Shown: positions 6,642 to 16,962, counted from the first letter of the stretch. The stretch is 64,000 nucleotides of DNA from Caulobacter sp031457805 (GCF_031457805.1 NZ_JAVDXI010000004.1:248001-312000); one strand, 5' to 3'. Notes: generated from the letters alone by a model not told the origin. Made by a program: numbers and translations.

Positions 6642-9635
6642 CTAGAACTTCTTACGCAGACCCACCTTGTAGGTGCGGCCCAGCGGATCGCCGGTGAAGG
6701 GGTCGTAGCCCAGGTCGAGACGGGCGTAGGACGGATCCTTGTCGAAGATATTGGTGATCGCCAGGGTGGCCGTGGTGTCCCAGGGCAGGAAGACGCGATA
6801 GGCGAGGTTGGTCAGGACCTGCTTTTCGATCTTCTTGCCCGCGCTGACCGTGACGCCGGCGCCCGTGGTGTCCTTGTAGGCGTTCGCCGCGAACGGCGCG
6901 GTGCGCTGGTCGGTGTAGGAGCCGATGTAGTGCACCGACAGACGCAGGTTGTGCGGGCCGGAATTCCATTCCGCATAGGCGTCGCCCTTCCACTTCGGGA
7001 TCGGCACGACGGTGGTCTGGTAGTTTAGGAGACCCACGGCGTCGAAGGCCTTCTCCACAGTGATGCCTTCCACCTGGGTTGCGCCGACCTTGTACTTCTG
7101 GATGTAGGTCGCCGAGCCGCCGATCGAGATGTCGCCGCCCATCACCTCGCGGAAACGATAGTCGGCCGAGAAGTCGAAGCCCGCGTTCTTCACCGGCGCG
7201 CCGTTGATGTAGTTGGTGCGAAGGCGCGCGATACTGGTCGTCGGCGTGGTGCAGGCGCCGGTGAAGGTGAAGCGCGCCACCAGGCCCGCATAGGCGGGGT
7301 CGGCGCAATTGTTCGCACCGGCCGCACCGTTCGGATAGAGCGAGGCCACCATGCCCGCCACCGGCTCGGCGACGATCGGATCCTTAAAGTCGAAGTAGAA
7401 GTAGTCGACGCTGGCCTTGAACTCGCCCGTCTTAAAGAGAAGGCCGAAGTTGTAGGTCTGGGCTTTTTCCGGCTTGAGGTTCGGGTTGCCGTAGATGTCG
7501 ACGGCGCGGAACACCCCCAGAATGCCTTGCAGCGACGTCACCGAGGTCGTGGTGGTCAACGGGTCGGGCGGTCCGCGGAAGGTCGAGCCGGCGGAAGCGC
7601 GCAGGGCCAGCCAGGGGGTGGCCTGCCACCGTAGCGACGCTTTCGGGTTGAAGGTCGAGCCCACCGCGCCGCCGTATTGCTCAAAGCGCGCAGCCAGCTG
7701 AGCCTGGAAGTCGTCGGTGATCGGCACGGAGAGTTCGCCGAACGCCGCCGTCACGTCGCTCTGGTTGTCAGCCTCGTTGCCGACGCCCAGGAACATGAAC
7801 GGCCCGTTGCGCACCGAGCCCGTGCAGGTGGTGACGCCGAAGTCCGGCGTATTGACGCACGGGTTGATGGCCGCGTTGCTGATGTCGTTGTAGTCGGCGG
7901 TGAAGTAGCTGCGGCGATACTGGACGCCGGCGGCCCAGGCGATATCGCCACCTTTCAGGGTGATGTTGGTCTTGCCGTTCAACACCGCCTCGCCGACGAA
8001 CAGGCGCGAGGCCTGCTTGGTCGACAGCTTCTTGAAGAACCAGTCGATCAGGTCCTTGTTGTTGGCCAGCGCGGGATTGTAGCCGGCGTTGGCTTGCCCG
8101 GTGATGGCGTTGCCCGGGATCGCGCTTGCGAAGGGGTTGTAGTACATGCACTGGCCGACGCCGGCCGTCCCCTGAACGCCGGGCAGCGACGGGTTGCTGT
8201 CACAGAGCGGGCCGCCCAGACCTTGCAACGCCAGAGCGAAGCGGTTGACCAAGGTGTCATAGCCGGTGCGGATGCCGATCTCTTGCGAGTAGGTCAGCGC
8301 CACGTCCCAACCGATGCCGTTCTCGAACTCGCCGGACAGATCAGCCGACACCCGGAAGGCGTCGAACGAGCGCGCGCCGATCGAGGGGCCATAGCCGAAC
8401 TTCGGATTGCCGCCGATGCCGAACGGCCGGTTGGCAACATTGAGCGCGCCGAACGCGAAGACCGAGCTGGGGACCGTGCTGACCGCGCCCGTCGCCAGGC
8501 TGGACAGTTGCACCGTGGGGTTCGCCGCCATGAAGGCGATCAGACCCGGATTCGTCGCGGGCACGACGTACCGCCCGGGAATGGGCGAGGCCTCGGCGGT
8601 CGGCACCGCCAGGGCGGCGTAGGACGGCGAGGTGTTCCACTCAGGCACGTCCGTATGCGCGTAAAGCACCTCGACGTGGAACTTGGTCGTCGCCGAAAGA
8701 TCGGCGTTGGCCTCGGCGTAGGCCTGAATGGCGTTGGACTTCTCGACCAGGTTGTCGAAGGGCGTGTAGTGCCAGTAGCAAACCGGCGTCAGGCCGCTAA
8801 AGCCCGCGAAGCCGCCCAGGCTCGAGCAGGCGGGGTCGCGCATGCCGTTGGTCGTGCTGGCCAGCGGAATAAAGGTCGACGGGTTGCCGGCGGCGGACCA
8901 GCCCGCTTCCGGATTGCTCAGATACGACCGATTGGCCCAGTCCCGCTCGGCGACTGAGAGCTTCGAGCGATGCTGCCAACCGAGGCTGGCCAGGACGTTG
9001 CCGTTCTCCCAGACCTTGCCCCAGGTGAAGTTCAACCCGTAGTCGCCGTCGGAGCCGTTGATGTGTCGGTAGTCGGCGCCGACCTCCAGGCCCTCGAAAC
9101 TCTTCTTGGTGATGAAGTTGACCACCCCGGCGATGGCGTCGGAGCCGTAGGTGGCGGCTGCGCCGTCTTTCAGGACCTCCAGACGGCCGATGGCGGCCGA
9201 GGGAATGATGTTGGTGTCAACAATACCCGCCCCGGCTTGACCAAACGGGTTGATCGCCAGGCGGCGACCGTTCAACAGCACCAGGGTGCGCTGAGAGCCA
9301 AGACCCCGCAGGTTCACCGAACCCGAGCCCTCCGAGCCCTGGGCGCGACTGTCGAACTGGTTGGTGTCCCCCAGCACACCGTTGGAGACCGAAAGCGCCT
9401 TCAGCAGCTCGACGGTGGACGGCGAGCCGCGCTTCTGCAGCTCTTCGGCGCCGATCACCTCCACGGGAAGGGCCGCGTCCTCAGGCGTGCCTCGGATGAA
9501 GGATCCGGTGACGACGACCTCTTCGACCTGGGTCGAGGCATCCGGCTTCTGGGCCTCTTGGGCCTGAGCCGCGCCCGCCATCGCCAGAGCCAGCGCGAGA
9601 CATGATCCTCCGCGCAGGAAGCTGCTTCTGTTCAT
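6642..9635 (-). CDS. TonB-dependent outer-membrane receptor
   Basis: A 997-aa receptor for energy-dependent uptake across the outer membrane. It starts at ATG 9635 behind AGGGAGGGAAT, with a signal peptide MNRSSFLRGG...AGAAQAQ. A TonB-box-like EEVVVTGSFIRG follows, then the plug domain (LQKRGSPSTVELLKALS, LRGLGSQRTLVLLNGRRL, YGSDAIAGVVNFITKK). The long beta-barrel ends in a C-terminal Phe (KVGLRKKF), as expected for barrel assembly. The frame is open for another 86 codons upstream, but the signal peptide and ribosome site fix the start. The substrate cannot be read from the sequence; no transport partner gene is adjacent. Confidence 0.93.
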   Translation of the reverse strand: MNRSSFLRGGSCLALALAMAGAAQAQEAQKPDASTQVEEVVVTGSFIRGTPEDAALPVEVIGAEELQKRGSPSTVELLKALSVSNGVLGDTNQFDSRAQGSEGSGSVNLRGLGSQRTLVLLNGRRLAINPFGQAGAGIVDTNIIPSAAIGRLEVLKDGAAATYGSDAIAGVVNFITKKSFEGLEVGADYRHINGSDGDYGLNFTWGKVWENGNVLASLGWQHRSKLSVAERDWANRSYLSNPEAGWSAAGNPSTFIPLASTTNGMRDPACSSLGGFAGFSGLTPVCYWHYTPFDNLVEKSNAIQAYAEANADLSATTKFHVEVLYAHTDVPEWNTSPSYAALAVPTAEASPIPGRYVVPATNPGLIAFMAANPTVQLSSLATGAVSTVPSSVFAFGALNVANRPFGIGGNPKFGYGPSIGARSFDAFRVSADLSGEFENGIGWDVALTYSQEIGIRTGYDTLVNRFALALQGLGGPLCDSNPSLPGVQGTAGVGQCMYYNPFASAIPGNAITGQANAGYNPALANNKDLIDWFFKKLSTKQASRLFVGEAVLNGKTNITLKGGDIAWAAGVQYRRSYFTADYNDISNAAINPCVNTPDFGVTTCTGSVRNGPFMFLGVGNEADNQSDVTAAFGELSVPITDDFQAQLAARFEQYGGAVGSTFNPKASLRWQATPWLALRASAGSTFRGPPDPLTTTTSVTSLQGILGVFRAVDIYGNPNLKPEKAQTYNFGLLFKTGEFKASVDYFYFDFKDPIVAEPVAGMVASLYPNGAAGANNCADPAYAGLVARFTFTGACTTPTTSIARLRTNYINGAPVKNAGFDFSADYRFREVMGGDISIGGSATYIQKYKVGATQVEGITVEKAFDAVGLLNYQTTVVPIPKWKGDAYAEWNSGPHNLRLSVHYIGSYTDQRTAPFAANAYKDTTGAGVTVSAGKKIEKQVLTNLAYRVFLPWDTTATLAITNIFDKDPSYARLDLGYDPFTGDPLGRTYKVGLRKKF

Positions 9636-10160
9636 TCGTATTCCCTCCCTCGGTTCTTTCTTGATTGGCCGGTCGTCTTTTCGCGGGGCCATGTCGCGTT
9701 CAGCTCGGCGGCGATGTTCCCGACACGATGCCGGCGCGTACGCGTTCCTCAGCGCGGATGCAGCCGCGCTGCTCAGCAGGTTCTTTTTCGAAACCTTGAG
9801 ATGCGTCGTAGGAAGCCGACAAGCTTTGGTCCCCCGGGGCCGAACGCCTGAAAAGCCGCGCAACAGGCTCGCCAACAGCGACGAGTCGAGCATTCAACAA
9901 ACTATGTCGAACACCTGTTTCGATGATGCGGTATGTTTTGCCGTCGCGTCAACCTGCGCTGGGCTCGGCGGGTGGACGGCGCGTCAATCCACCACACTGC
10001 TGACAGGTATGGGATCAAGGACGGGCAAGCCTACGTCCGGCGGCTGGGCGCGCCCGTTAAAGCTCACATCTGGGGGTTCCCCTTCCGGAGCCACGCCCCT
10101 AAGTGGGAGACCATTGGTCGCCAGGGCGCGTTGGGCGTCATAACAATCGGGTTGTACGAC
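9636..10160. other. 525-bp divergent intergenic region
   Basis: This separates the TonB receptor from the RND efflux operon and must hold both promoters. I see no convincing gene; the open frames here have no ribosome site or family resemblance. An imperfect inverted repeat TCGAACA-CC-TGTTTCGA at 9907-9923 could be an operator. Confidence 0.5.
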
Positions 10161-11621
10161 ATGCGTCACGCCAAGACCGGCGCTTACATCGCGACGTTCG
10201 CGCTTCTGGCGATTGGCTCTGCGGCCTGCACGACACCCGCGCAGAAAGTCGATCCTCAGCTTCCCAGCGCCTACGGAACCTCCAGCGCTGCGCCGCTGGG
10301 GGCTCAAGCCCTTGATCAGTGGTGGACGCAGTTCGGCGACCCCGCCCTGAACGACCTCGTGACCACGGCCCTGGCGCAAAGTCCCGACGCGCGACTGGCG
10401 GCCGCGCGCCTGGATGAGGCGCGGGCCATCCGCCAAGGCCAGGTGCGGCAAATCTTCATTCCACAGACGCCGCTGGTCGGCTCGGCGCAGCGGACCGACA
10501 CTGACATCAGCGACCAGAGCGGCACGGGCGGTTTTACCCAGGGCGGCGTGAGCAAGACCTACGCCGCCAATTTCGACGTCTCCTGGGAGCTGGACCTGAT
10601 CGGGCGTCGCCTCGCCGCGCTGCGGGTGGTGAAGAACGACATGGCGGCGGCGCGCTTCGCCTACGAAGGCGCCCGCGCGGCTCTCGCCGCCAACGTGGCT
10701 CAATCGTACTTCGAAGCGCGCGGGCTGGCGGTCCAGCTGGACGACGCGCGAGAGAGCGTCCGTATCGCCAAGGCCTTGTCTGACACCGCCAGCGAAAGGG
10801 GGCGGCGGGGTCTGACCGCGACCTCTGAAGGCGAGCGCGCCGCTGCGGACCTCGCCCAGGCCGAAGCGCAGGCCGCCGCCTTGGACGCGCAACTTCGGAC
10901 GGCGCGCCGCACCCTTCTGATCCTGGTGGGCAAGGGCGTCGACCCGCTCGAGTCCCTACCAATCACGCCCTCGCTGGCCAAACCTCCAGCCGTCCCGGCC
11001 GCGACGCCCGGACAGTTGCTGGCCCGGCGTCCGGATGTGCGCGAGGCCGCGGCGCGACTGGCGTCGGCTTCGGGCAACCTCAACATCAGTGAGCTGGCGC
11101 TGTTCCCGACCCTAACGCTCACGCCGGGCGTTGGAGTATCGAAATCGATCACGCCCAGCTTCCTGGAACCCCGGGCGGAGACCTCGACGACGAGCTCGGC
11201 CTGGACGGTCGGGGCCAACCTCTCGATCCCGATCCTGAACATCCCCAAGCTGATGTCCGACATCAAGGCCAGCAACGCTCGGGTGGAGCAGGCCGCGATC
11301 ACCTACGAGAAGACGGTGCAGACCGCGTTCGGCGAGGCCGACAACGCTCTCGTGCAATTGGCCGCCGATGAGCGCCGCGTCGCGCTGTTGTCGGCTGGCG
11401 AGCGACGGGCCGCTGTCGCTTACGAAGCCAGCCGCAAGGGCTATGCGGCCGGGCTCACCGATCTGACCACGGCGCTGCAGGCCGAACAGGCCTGGCGCGC
11501 CGTCCGCTCGGCCGCCACCGGCGCCCAGACCCAGGCGCTGCAACGCGCCGTGCAAACCTACAAGGCTCTCGGCGGCGGTTGGTCGCCCGAAGCTGTCCCG
11601 ACCAAGGCTTCCGCGCAGTGA
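10161..11621 (+). CDS. RND efflux outer-membrane lipoprotein, NodT family
   Basis: A 486-aa TolC-like channel. ATG 10161 begins a lipoprotein signal MRHAKTGAYIATFALLAIGS with lipobox GSAAC (Cys23). DQWWTQFGDPALNDLVTTAL and two OEP repeats follow, with LLARRPDVREAAARLASA near the middle, as is standard for NodT/OprM proteins. It forms the exit duct for drugs pumped by the adaptor and permease encoded by the next two genes. The open frame extends upstream to 9933 without a signal peptide, so the later ATG is preferred. It is first in a three-gene operon. Confidence 0.92.
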   Translation: MRHAKTGAYIATFALLAIGSAACTTPAQKVDPQLPSAYGTSSAAPLGAQALDQWWTQFGDPALNDLVTTALAQSPDARLAAARLDEARAIRQGQVRQIFIPQTPLVGSAQRTDTDISDQSGTGGFTQGGVSKTYAANFDVSWELDLIGRRLAALRVVKNDMAAARFAYEGARAALAANVAQSYFEARGLAVQLDDARESVRIAKALSDTASERGRRGLTATSEGERAAADLAQAEAQAAALDAQLRTARRTLLILVGKGVDPLESLPITPSLAKPPAVPAATPGQLLARRPDVREAAARLASASGNLNISELALFPTLTLTPGVGVSKSITPSFLEPRAETSTTSSAWTVGANLSIPILNIPKLMSDIKASNARVEQAAITYEKTVQTAFGEADNALVQLAADERRVALLSAGERRAAVAYEASRKGYAAGLTDLTTALQAEQAWRAVRSAATGAQTQALQRAVQTYKALGGGWSPEAVPTKASAQ

Positions 11622-11632
11622 GACCCGCTCCG

Positions 11633-12694
11633 ATGACGACCCGCTATATGATCGCCACCGCCCTGGTCTGCGCCGGCGTGGGCCTGACCGCCTGCGGCGG
11701 CAAGAAGGACGCCGCCGCCGACAAGACCACGCCAGCCGCGTCCGCGCGGGTGGTCAGCGTCGGCAGCGTCGAGACGCGCCCCTTGGGGGGCGGCGTAGAG
11801 GCCTCCGGACTGCTGGTCTCCCGCGAAGAAGCCGCCGTTGGATCGGAGCTGACCGGTTACCGCGTGGCGCGTCTCTACGCCGACGAGGGCGACTGGGTCC
11901 GCGCCGGTCAGCCGCTGGTCCAGCTGGACGACACCCTGCTGCGGGCCCAGATCGACCAGCAGTCGGCGGTGACCGCCCAGGCTCAGGCCGAGGCGGCCCG
12001 GGTGTCGGGCCTCGATGGACAGGGCGTCCTCAGCCAGGAACAGATCGAGACGCGACGCTACCAGGCCAAGGCCCAGGAGGCGGCGCTGAAGGAGCTGCGG
12101 ACGCGCGCCTCGCGCATGACCATCACCGCGCCCGTCAGCGGCCGGGTGTTGTCGCGCGGCGTCCAGCCCGGCCAGATCGCTGGCGGCGGAACCGCCCCGT
12201 GGTTCACCATCGCCCGCGACGGGCTGGTGGAGCTGGACGCCGAGGTCAATGAAACCGATCTGGGCGGCGTTCGCCCCGGCCAATCGGTGGCCGTGTCCCT
12301 GCCCGCCGGCCAGGCCCTGACCGGGGTCGTGCGCCTGATCAGTCCGCGCGTCGACAGCGCCAGCCGGCTGGGCAAGGTGCGCATCCGCCTGCCCGTCCGC
12401 CCCGACCTCCGTCCTGGCGGCTTTGCCCGCGCCACGTTCGGCGCCTCTGGCGCGCCGGTGACGGCGGTTCCGGAATCCGCCATCCGCTACGAAGCCGACG
12501 GCCTGTTCCTGATGACGGTCGACAGCAACAACCGCGCCAAACAGGTCCCGGTGAAGATCGGCCAAAAGGGCGGAGGCTGGGCCCAGGTGCTGCAAGGACC
12601 CGCGCCGGGCGCTCGCATCGTCCTCGGCGGCGCAGCCTTTGTCAGCGATGGTGACGTGGTCCGTCCGGCCCCGGCGCAGCAGGCGGCGCGCTGA
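11633..12694 (+). CDS. RND efflux periplasmic adaptor (membrane fusion lipoprotein)
   Basis: A 353-aa HlyD/AcrA-type adaptor linking the inner-membrane pump to the NodT channel. The start at ATG 11633 gives a lipoprotein signal ending GLTAC (Cys21). The barrel-sandwich halves (YADEGDWVRAGQPLVQLDD and VSGRVLSRGVQPGQIAG) flank a short helical hairpin. A beta-barrel segment (EVNETDLGGVRPGQSVAVSL) and a membrane-proximal domain end the protein. It lies 11 bp after the channel gene and overlaps the pump gene by one base (TGATG). Confidence 0.92.
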   Translation: MTTRYMIATALVCAGVGLTACGGKKDAAADKTTPAASARVVSVGSVETRPLGGGVEASGLLVSREEAAVGSELTGYRVARLYADEGDWVRAGQPLVQLDDTLLRAQIDQQSAVTAQAQAEAARVSGLDGQGVLSQEQIETRRYQAKAQEAALKELRTRASRMTITAPVSGRVLSRGVQPGQIAGGGTAPWFTIARDGLVELDAEVNETDLGGVRPGQSVAVSLPAGQALTGVVRLISPRVDSASRLGKVRIRLPVRPDLRPGGFARATFGASGAPVTAVPESAIRYEADGLFLMTVDSNNRAKQVPVKIGQKGGGWAQVLQGPAPGARIVLGGAAFVSDGDVVRPAPAQQAAR

Positions 12695-15600
12695 TGATCG
12701 ATCGGAACAATACGAGCGAGCACCCCAGCGGTCAGCTCCGCGTCTCGGCGTGGGCGATCCGCAACCCCATCCCTGTGGCTGTGGTGTTCATCGCCCTGAT
12801 GATCGCCGGCGTCGGGGCCTATCTGGGCCTGCCCATCAAGCAATTCCCGAACGTTGAGTTCCCTGCCGTGACCGTGACGGTCACCCAGAGCGGCGCCGCG
12901 CCAGGCGAGATGGAGACTCAGGTCACGCGTCCCATTGAGGACGCGGTCGCCAGCATCTCCAACGTCAAGACCATCCGCTCGTCGGTGGTTCAAGGGGCCT
13001 CGACCACGACGATCGAGTTCAACCTTGGCGAAGACCTGCAGAAGGTCACCGACGAGGTCCGCTCGAAGGTCGATCAGGCGCGCGCCGTGCTGCCGCGCGA
13101 GGTGGACGAGCCGCTTGTCCAGCGCCTGGAGATCACCAGCGCGCCAATCATCACCTACGCCGTCTCGGCGCCGGGCATGAGCGCGACGGACCTGTCGTGG
13201 TTCATCGACGACACCGTGACCCGGGCCTTGCAGGGCGAGAAGGGCGTCGCGCAGGTGGCCCGGGTCGGCGGCGTCGATCGCGAGATCAACGTCATCATCG
13301 ACCCTGACCGCATGGCGTCGTTCGGCGTCACCGCGCCGCAACTGAATCAGGCCCTGGCCAGCTTCAGCGTCGACGCGCCCGGCGGCCGCGCCAACATCGG
13401 CGGACGCGAGCAGACCCTGCGGGTTCTGGGCGCGGCGACCACGATCGAGCAGCTGCGCCAGATCACCATTCCCGTCGCCGGCGGCCGCTATGTGAAGCTG
13501 ACCGACGTCGCCCAAGTGGGCCAGGGCTCGGAAGAAGAGCGCGGCTTCGCGCGCCTCGACGGCAAGTCCGTGGTGGCGTTCCAGGTCATGAAGACCCGGG
13601 ATTCCAGCGACGTCGCTGTCGAGGATCGCGTGAAGGTCGCCGTCGACAAGCTGGCGGAGAAGACCCCCGGCGTAACGTTCGTGAAGATCTTCTCGACCGT
13701 CGACGAGACCCGAGCCAGCTTCAAGGCCACCGAGCACACGCTGCTGGAGGGCATGCTTCTGGCGTCGCTGGTGGTGTTCCTTTTCCTGCGCGAATGGCGG
13801 GCGACCCTGATCACCGCCATCGCCATGCCGGTCTCGCTGGTGCCGACCTTCGCCTTCATGGCGTTCATGGGCTTTTCGCTGAACGTCGTGACCCTGCTGG
13901 CCCTCACCCTGGTGATCGGCATCCTCGTGGATGACGCGGTCGTCGAGATCGAGAACATCGAGAAACGGGTCGCGCGAGGACAAAGACCGTTCCAGGCCGC
14001 GATGGAAGGCGCCGACGCCATTGGCCTCGCCGTCGTAGCGACCACCTTCACGATCGTGGCCGTGTTTGTGCCGGTTTCTTTCATGCCTGGCATGCCTGGC
14101 CAGTTCTTCAAGGAATTTGGCCTGACGGTCGCCGTGGCCGTGCTGTTCTCCCTGGTCGTGGCCCGCCTGCTGACGCCGTTGCTGGCGGCCTACTTCCTCA
14201 AGCCCGCCAAGGCGCCGCATGCGCGCAAACCGTTCGAAGGGCTCTATCGCAACATCCTGGACTGGTCGCTGGACCATCGGATCCTGGCCTGCGTCATCGG
14301 CGGCGTGATCTTCATCGGGTCCATCATGCTCGCGGGCCTGCTGCCGACGGCGTTCCAACCCGCAGCGAACAACAACTACTACTATCTCAAGGTCCAGGGG
14401 CCGCCGGGCGCGACGGTCGCCGACATGGACCGCACGGTGCAGGCGGTGACCACCATGTTCCGCAAGCGCCCCGAGGTGACCCACGTCTTTGCGCAGGTCG
14501 GCTCCAACATCGGCAGCGGCTGGGGCGGGCAGAGCAGCGCTGACATTCGCGACGCGACGATCACCATCGTGCTGTCCGGCGATCGCGATCTGAGCGTCAC
14601 GGAGATCAAACAGGAGGTGCGCGATGGTCTTCGCGACATTCCCGACGCCCGTGTCAATCTGCTGGGGGACTGGGGCTCGTCGGAGGTGCAGACCATCCTG
14701 GTTGCCGAGGACGGCCCTCTGCTTGAGCGCACAGCGGCCCAGATCGAGCGCGAGATGCAGGGTCTGTCGACCGTGGCCGACCCGCGCCCCTCCTCGCCGC
14801 CCAGCGGGCCGGAAATCCTGATCCGTCCGAGGGCGGACGAAGCCGCCCGCCTGGGCGTCAGCTCGGCCGACATCGCCGCCATTGCCCGTGTGGCCACGGT
14901 CGGCGACATCGACGCCAATGTCGCCAAGATGACCCAAGGCGAGCGACGGATCCCCATCCGGGTTCGCCTCCCAGCGGAGAGCCGTCAGGACCTCGAGGCG
15001 CTAGGCGCCCTCCGTGTCCCCACGGCGAACGGCGGCAGCACCCGCCTGGACAGCGTGGCCGACCTGTCTTTCCAGGCCGGCCCCGCCAAGATCGACCGCT
15101 TCGCGCGTAAGCGACAGGTGACCATCGAGGCCGACCTCAACAACGGCGCGCAGCTGGGCGAGGCCATGACCGACGTCGGCAACCTGCCGACCATGAAGAA
15201 CCTGCCGCCAGGGGTCGGGCCGGCGTCGGCCGGTGACCAGGAGGCGTTCGTCGAGCTGTTCACCGGCTTCGCGGTCGCCTTGCTGTCAGCCGTCGGACTT
15301 GTCTTCGGGGTGCTGGTGCTGCTGTTCCGCAGCTTCTTTAAGCCGATCACCATCCTGTCGGCCTTGCCGCTGGCGATCGGCGGGGCATTCTTCGCCCTCT
15401 TGGTGATGGGCCAATCGCTGTCGATGCCCTCGCTGATCGGCTTCCTGATGCTGATGGGGCTGGCCGCCAAGAACTCGATCCTCCTGGTCGAGTACGCGAT
15501 CGAACAGGAGCGCGCAGGCATGAGCCAGCGCGAGGCTATCCTGGACGCCTGCCACGAGCGCGCCCGGCCGATCGTCATGACGACGCTCGCCATGATGGCC

Positions 15601-15819
15601 GGCATGCTCCCCACCGCTCTGGGGATCGGCACCGGCGCGGAGTTCCGTCAGCCGATGGCGGTGGCGGTGATCGGTGGCTTGATCACCTCGACGGTTCTGT
15701 CGCTGGTGCTGGTGCCCGTCGTCTACGAGATCGTCGATGACTTTGAGATGTGGCTCAAACCGAAGCTGGCCCGGGTGATCACGCCGCGGGAGGCGCCAGA
15801 GCAGCCCCCGCTGGCCTGA
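12694..15819 (+). CDS. RND multidrug efflux permease (AcrB/MexB-like family)
   Basis: A 1041-aa proton-driven exporter of the HAE-type RND family. It has the N-terminal IRNPIPVAVVFIALMIAGVG transmembrane helix, two large periplasmic loops and two sets of six helices. The conserved Asp pair of the proton relay is in LVIGILVDDAVVEIENIEK near residue 410. The second half has GLAAKNSILLVEYAIEQERA near residue 925. It overlaps the adaptor stop codon by one base, indicating translational coupling. The length equals the family norm. Substrates are unknown; no local regulator is adjacent. Confidence 0.93.
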   Translation: MIDRNNTSEHPSGQLRVSAWAIRNPIPVAVVFIALMIAGVGAYLGLPIKQFPNVEFPAVTVTVTQSGAAPGEMETQVTRPIEDAVASISNVKTIRSSVVQGASTTTIEFNLGEDLQKVTDEVRSKVDQARAVLPREVDEPLVQRLEITSAPIITYAVSAPGMSATDLSWFIDDTVTRALQGEKGVAQVARVGGVDREINVIIDPDRMASFGVTAPQLNQALASFSVDAPGGRANIGGREQTLRVLGAATTIEQLRQITIPVAGGRYVKLTDVAQVGQGSEEERGFARLDGKSVVAFQVMKTRDSSDVAVEDRVKVAVDKLAEKTPGVTFVKIFSTVDETRASFKATEHTLLEGMLLASLVVFLFLREWRATLITAIAMPVSLVPTFAFMAFMGFSLNVVTLLALTLVIGILVDDAVVEIENIEKRVARGQRPFQAAMEGADAIGLAVVATTFTIVAVFVPVSFMPGMPGQFFKEFGLTVAVAVLFSLVVARLLTPLLAAYFLKPAKAPHARKPFEGLYRNILDWSLDHRILACVIGGVIFIGSIMLAGLLPTAFQPAANNNYYYLKVQGPPGATVADMDRTVQAVTTMFRKRPEVTHVFAQVGSNIGSGWGGQSSADIRDATITIVLSGDRDLSVTEIKQEVRDGLRDIPDARVNLLGDWGSSEVQTILVAEDGPLLERTAAQIEREMQGLSTVADPRPSSPPSGPEILIRPRADEAARLGVSSADIAAIARVATVGDIDANVAKMTQGERRIPIRVRLPAESRQDLEALGALRVPTANGGSTRLDSVADLSFQAGPAKIDRFARKRQVTIEADLNNGAQLGEAMTDVGNLPTMKNLPPGVGPASAGDQEAFVELFTGFAVALLSAVGLVFGVLVLLFRSFFKPITILSALPLAIGGAFFALLVMGQSLSMPSLIGFLMLMGLAAKNSILLVEYAIEQERAGMSQREAILDACHERARPIVMTTLAMMAGMLPTALGIGTGAEFRQPMAVAVIGGLITSTVLSLVLVPVVYEIVDDFEMWLKPKLARVITPREAPEQPPLA

Positions 15820-15858
15820 CGAGGGCTTTGAGCGCCTGGCGTTTCGGCGTCGGGCGCT

Positions 15859-16836
15859 CTAGTCGCGCTTGGGCGCGTAGCTGAGCCGGCAGACGGTCCA
15901 ACCGTTTTCGCGCGCCATCTCGAACTTGCCACCCAGCTGCTGGGCCATGGCGCGGACGATGCGGAGTCCCAGGCTCTTGGATCGAGCGGGATCAAAGCCC
16001 TCTGGGGGCCCCGCGCCGTCGTCGCGCACCGTGAGCACATGAGTCAGGCCTGACTGATCGAGCGTGACCTGCACGCGGCCCGCGCCCCCCTCGCCGAAGC
16101 CGTGTTCCAGCGCGTTGTTGAAGCTCTCCAACATGACCAGGGTGACCGGCGTAGCTTGGTCAGCGTGCAGCGGTTCTTCGCCGCCTTCGATCGTCAGGAC
16201 AATTTTTGCGCCCGCCGCAGCCGCTGCGCCCGCCAGGACAACCTCGGCGAACGTACGGAACGGCGCAGGGTCGCCTACAGCGTTGTGCAGCTCTCGCTGG
16301 ATCTTGGCGATCAGCTCGATACGTCCACCAGCCTCGTCAAGGGCGTGGCGCGCATCCTCGTCGTGGATCCCTGCGCCTTGGAGACGTAGCAGCGCCCCGA
16401 CAACCTGTAGGTTGTTGCTCACTCGGTGATGCAGCTCGCGATACAGCAGGTCGCGACTCTCGGCGAGCGCAGCGTAACGGGCGCGTTCCTCCTCGAGCTG
16501 CCGCAGGGCCTTCTTCATGCCGTCGATGAAGAAGACGTCGACCGCCACGACAAAGGCGTAGAACGCCAACGCCACGGTCGTCGGGAAATTGACGCTGAGC
16601 GTGTGGAGCGGCGGAATAAAGAAGTACCAGGCGGTGACCCCGGACAATACGGCGCACAGGATCGACGGCCGAAGGCCGGCGAAGTACGCGGTGATCACGA
16701 CCGCCGGGAAGAAGGTCAGGTACGGGAAGCCGGGCGGGAACCAGTCGTTCAGCGCGTAGCGCAGCGCCCAGGCGAGCAGCGTCGCCAGAATGGCGAAGAC
16801 ATAGCCCCCGACCTTTCCACGAATGAGCGCGTTCAC
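15859..16836 (-). CDS. membrane sensor histidine kinase, HisKA_2 type with DUF4118-like membrane region
   Basis: A 325-aa kinase. Residues ~10-95 form four transmembrane helices like the KdpD/DUF4118 module (WFPPGFPYLTFFPAVVITAY, then a VTAWYFFIPP turn). The phosphoacceptor region is RELHHRVSNNLQVVGALLRL, the HisKA_2/HWE signature of general-stress and light-type alphaproteobacterial kinases, and an HATPase domain follows (ESFNNALEHGFGEGGAGRV, SLGLRIVRAMAQQLGG). GTG at 16836 has GGGGGAAAG at a normal distance; a TTG at 16842 is possible but too close to that site. No response regulator is adjacent. It converges on the RND pump gene. Confidence 0.85.
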   Translation of the reverse strand: MNALIRGKVGGYVFAILATLLAWALRYALNDWFPPGFPYLTFFPAVVITAYFAGLRPSILCAVLSGVTAWYFFIPPLHTLSVNFPTTVALAFYAFVVAVDVFFIDGMKKALRQLEEERARYAALAESRDLLYRELHHRVSNNLQVVGALLRLQGAGIHDEDARHALDEAGGRIELIAKIQRELHNAVGDPAPFRTFAEVVLAGAAAAAGAKIVLTIEGGEEPLHADQATPVTLVMLESFNNALEHGFGEGGAGRVQVTLDQSGLTHVLTVRDDGAGPPEGFDPARSKSLGLRIVRAMAQQLGGKFEMARENGWTVCRLSYAPKRD

Positions 16837-16932
16837 GGCCAAGCTTTCCCCCGACGTGCTCTCTGGTGAGGGAAAGCCGAATAACCGTCAAGCGGGTAGC
16901 CGACATAGACGAGGTCGAGCTGCAACAAGCAA

Positions 16933-16962
16933 AAGGCCCCGGAGATCGCTCTCCGGGGCCTT
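16933..16962 (-). terminator. str operon terminator
   Basis: A perfect 13-bp stem AAGGCCCCGGAGA/TCTCCGGGGCCTT with a 4-base loop lies 39 bp beyond the tuf stop. On the minus strand it is followed by TTGC, so the run TTTT spans the stem end. This is the end of the rpsL-rpsG-fusA-tuf transcript. Confidence 0.85.

Noticed and set aside
9661..10143. 160-codon open frame between the TonB receptor and the efflux operon
   Set aside because: Low-complexity Arg/Ser-rich translation without a ribosome site; more likely promoter DNA.
12487..14937. 816-codon open frame antisense to the RND adaptor and pump
   Set aside because: It is a high-GC shadow of the pump gene: His/Gly/Asp-rich, with no domain and no start site.
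15831..15862. Hairpin GAGCGCC.../GGGCGCTC after the RND pump as a terminator
   Set aside because: The stem is interrupted and there is no T-run; too weak to call.
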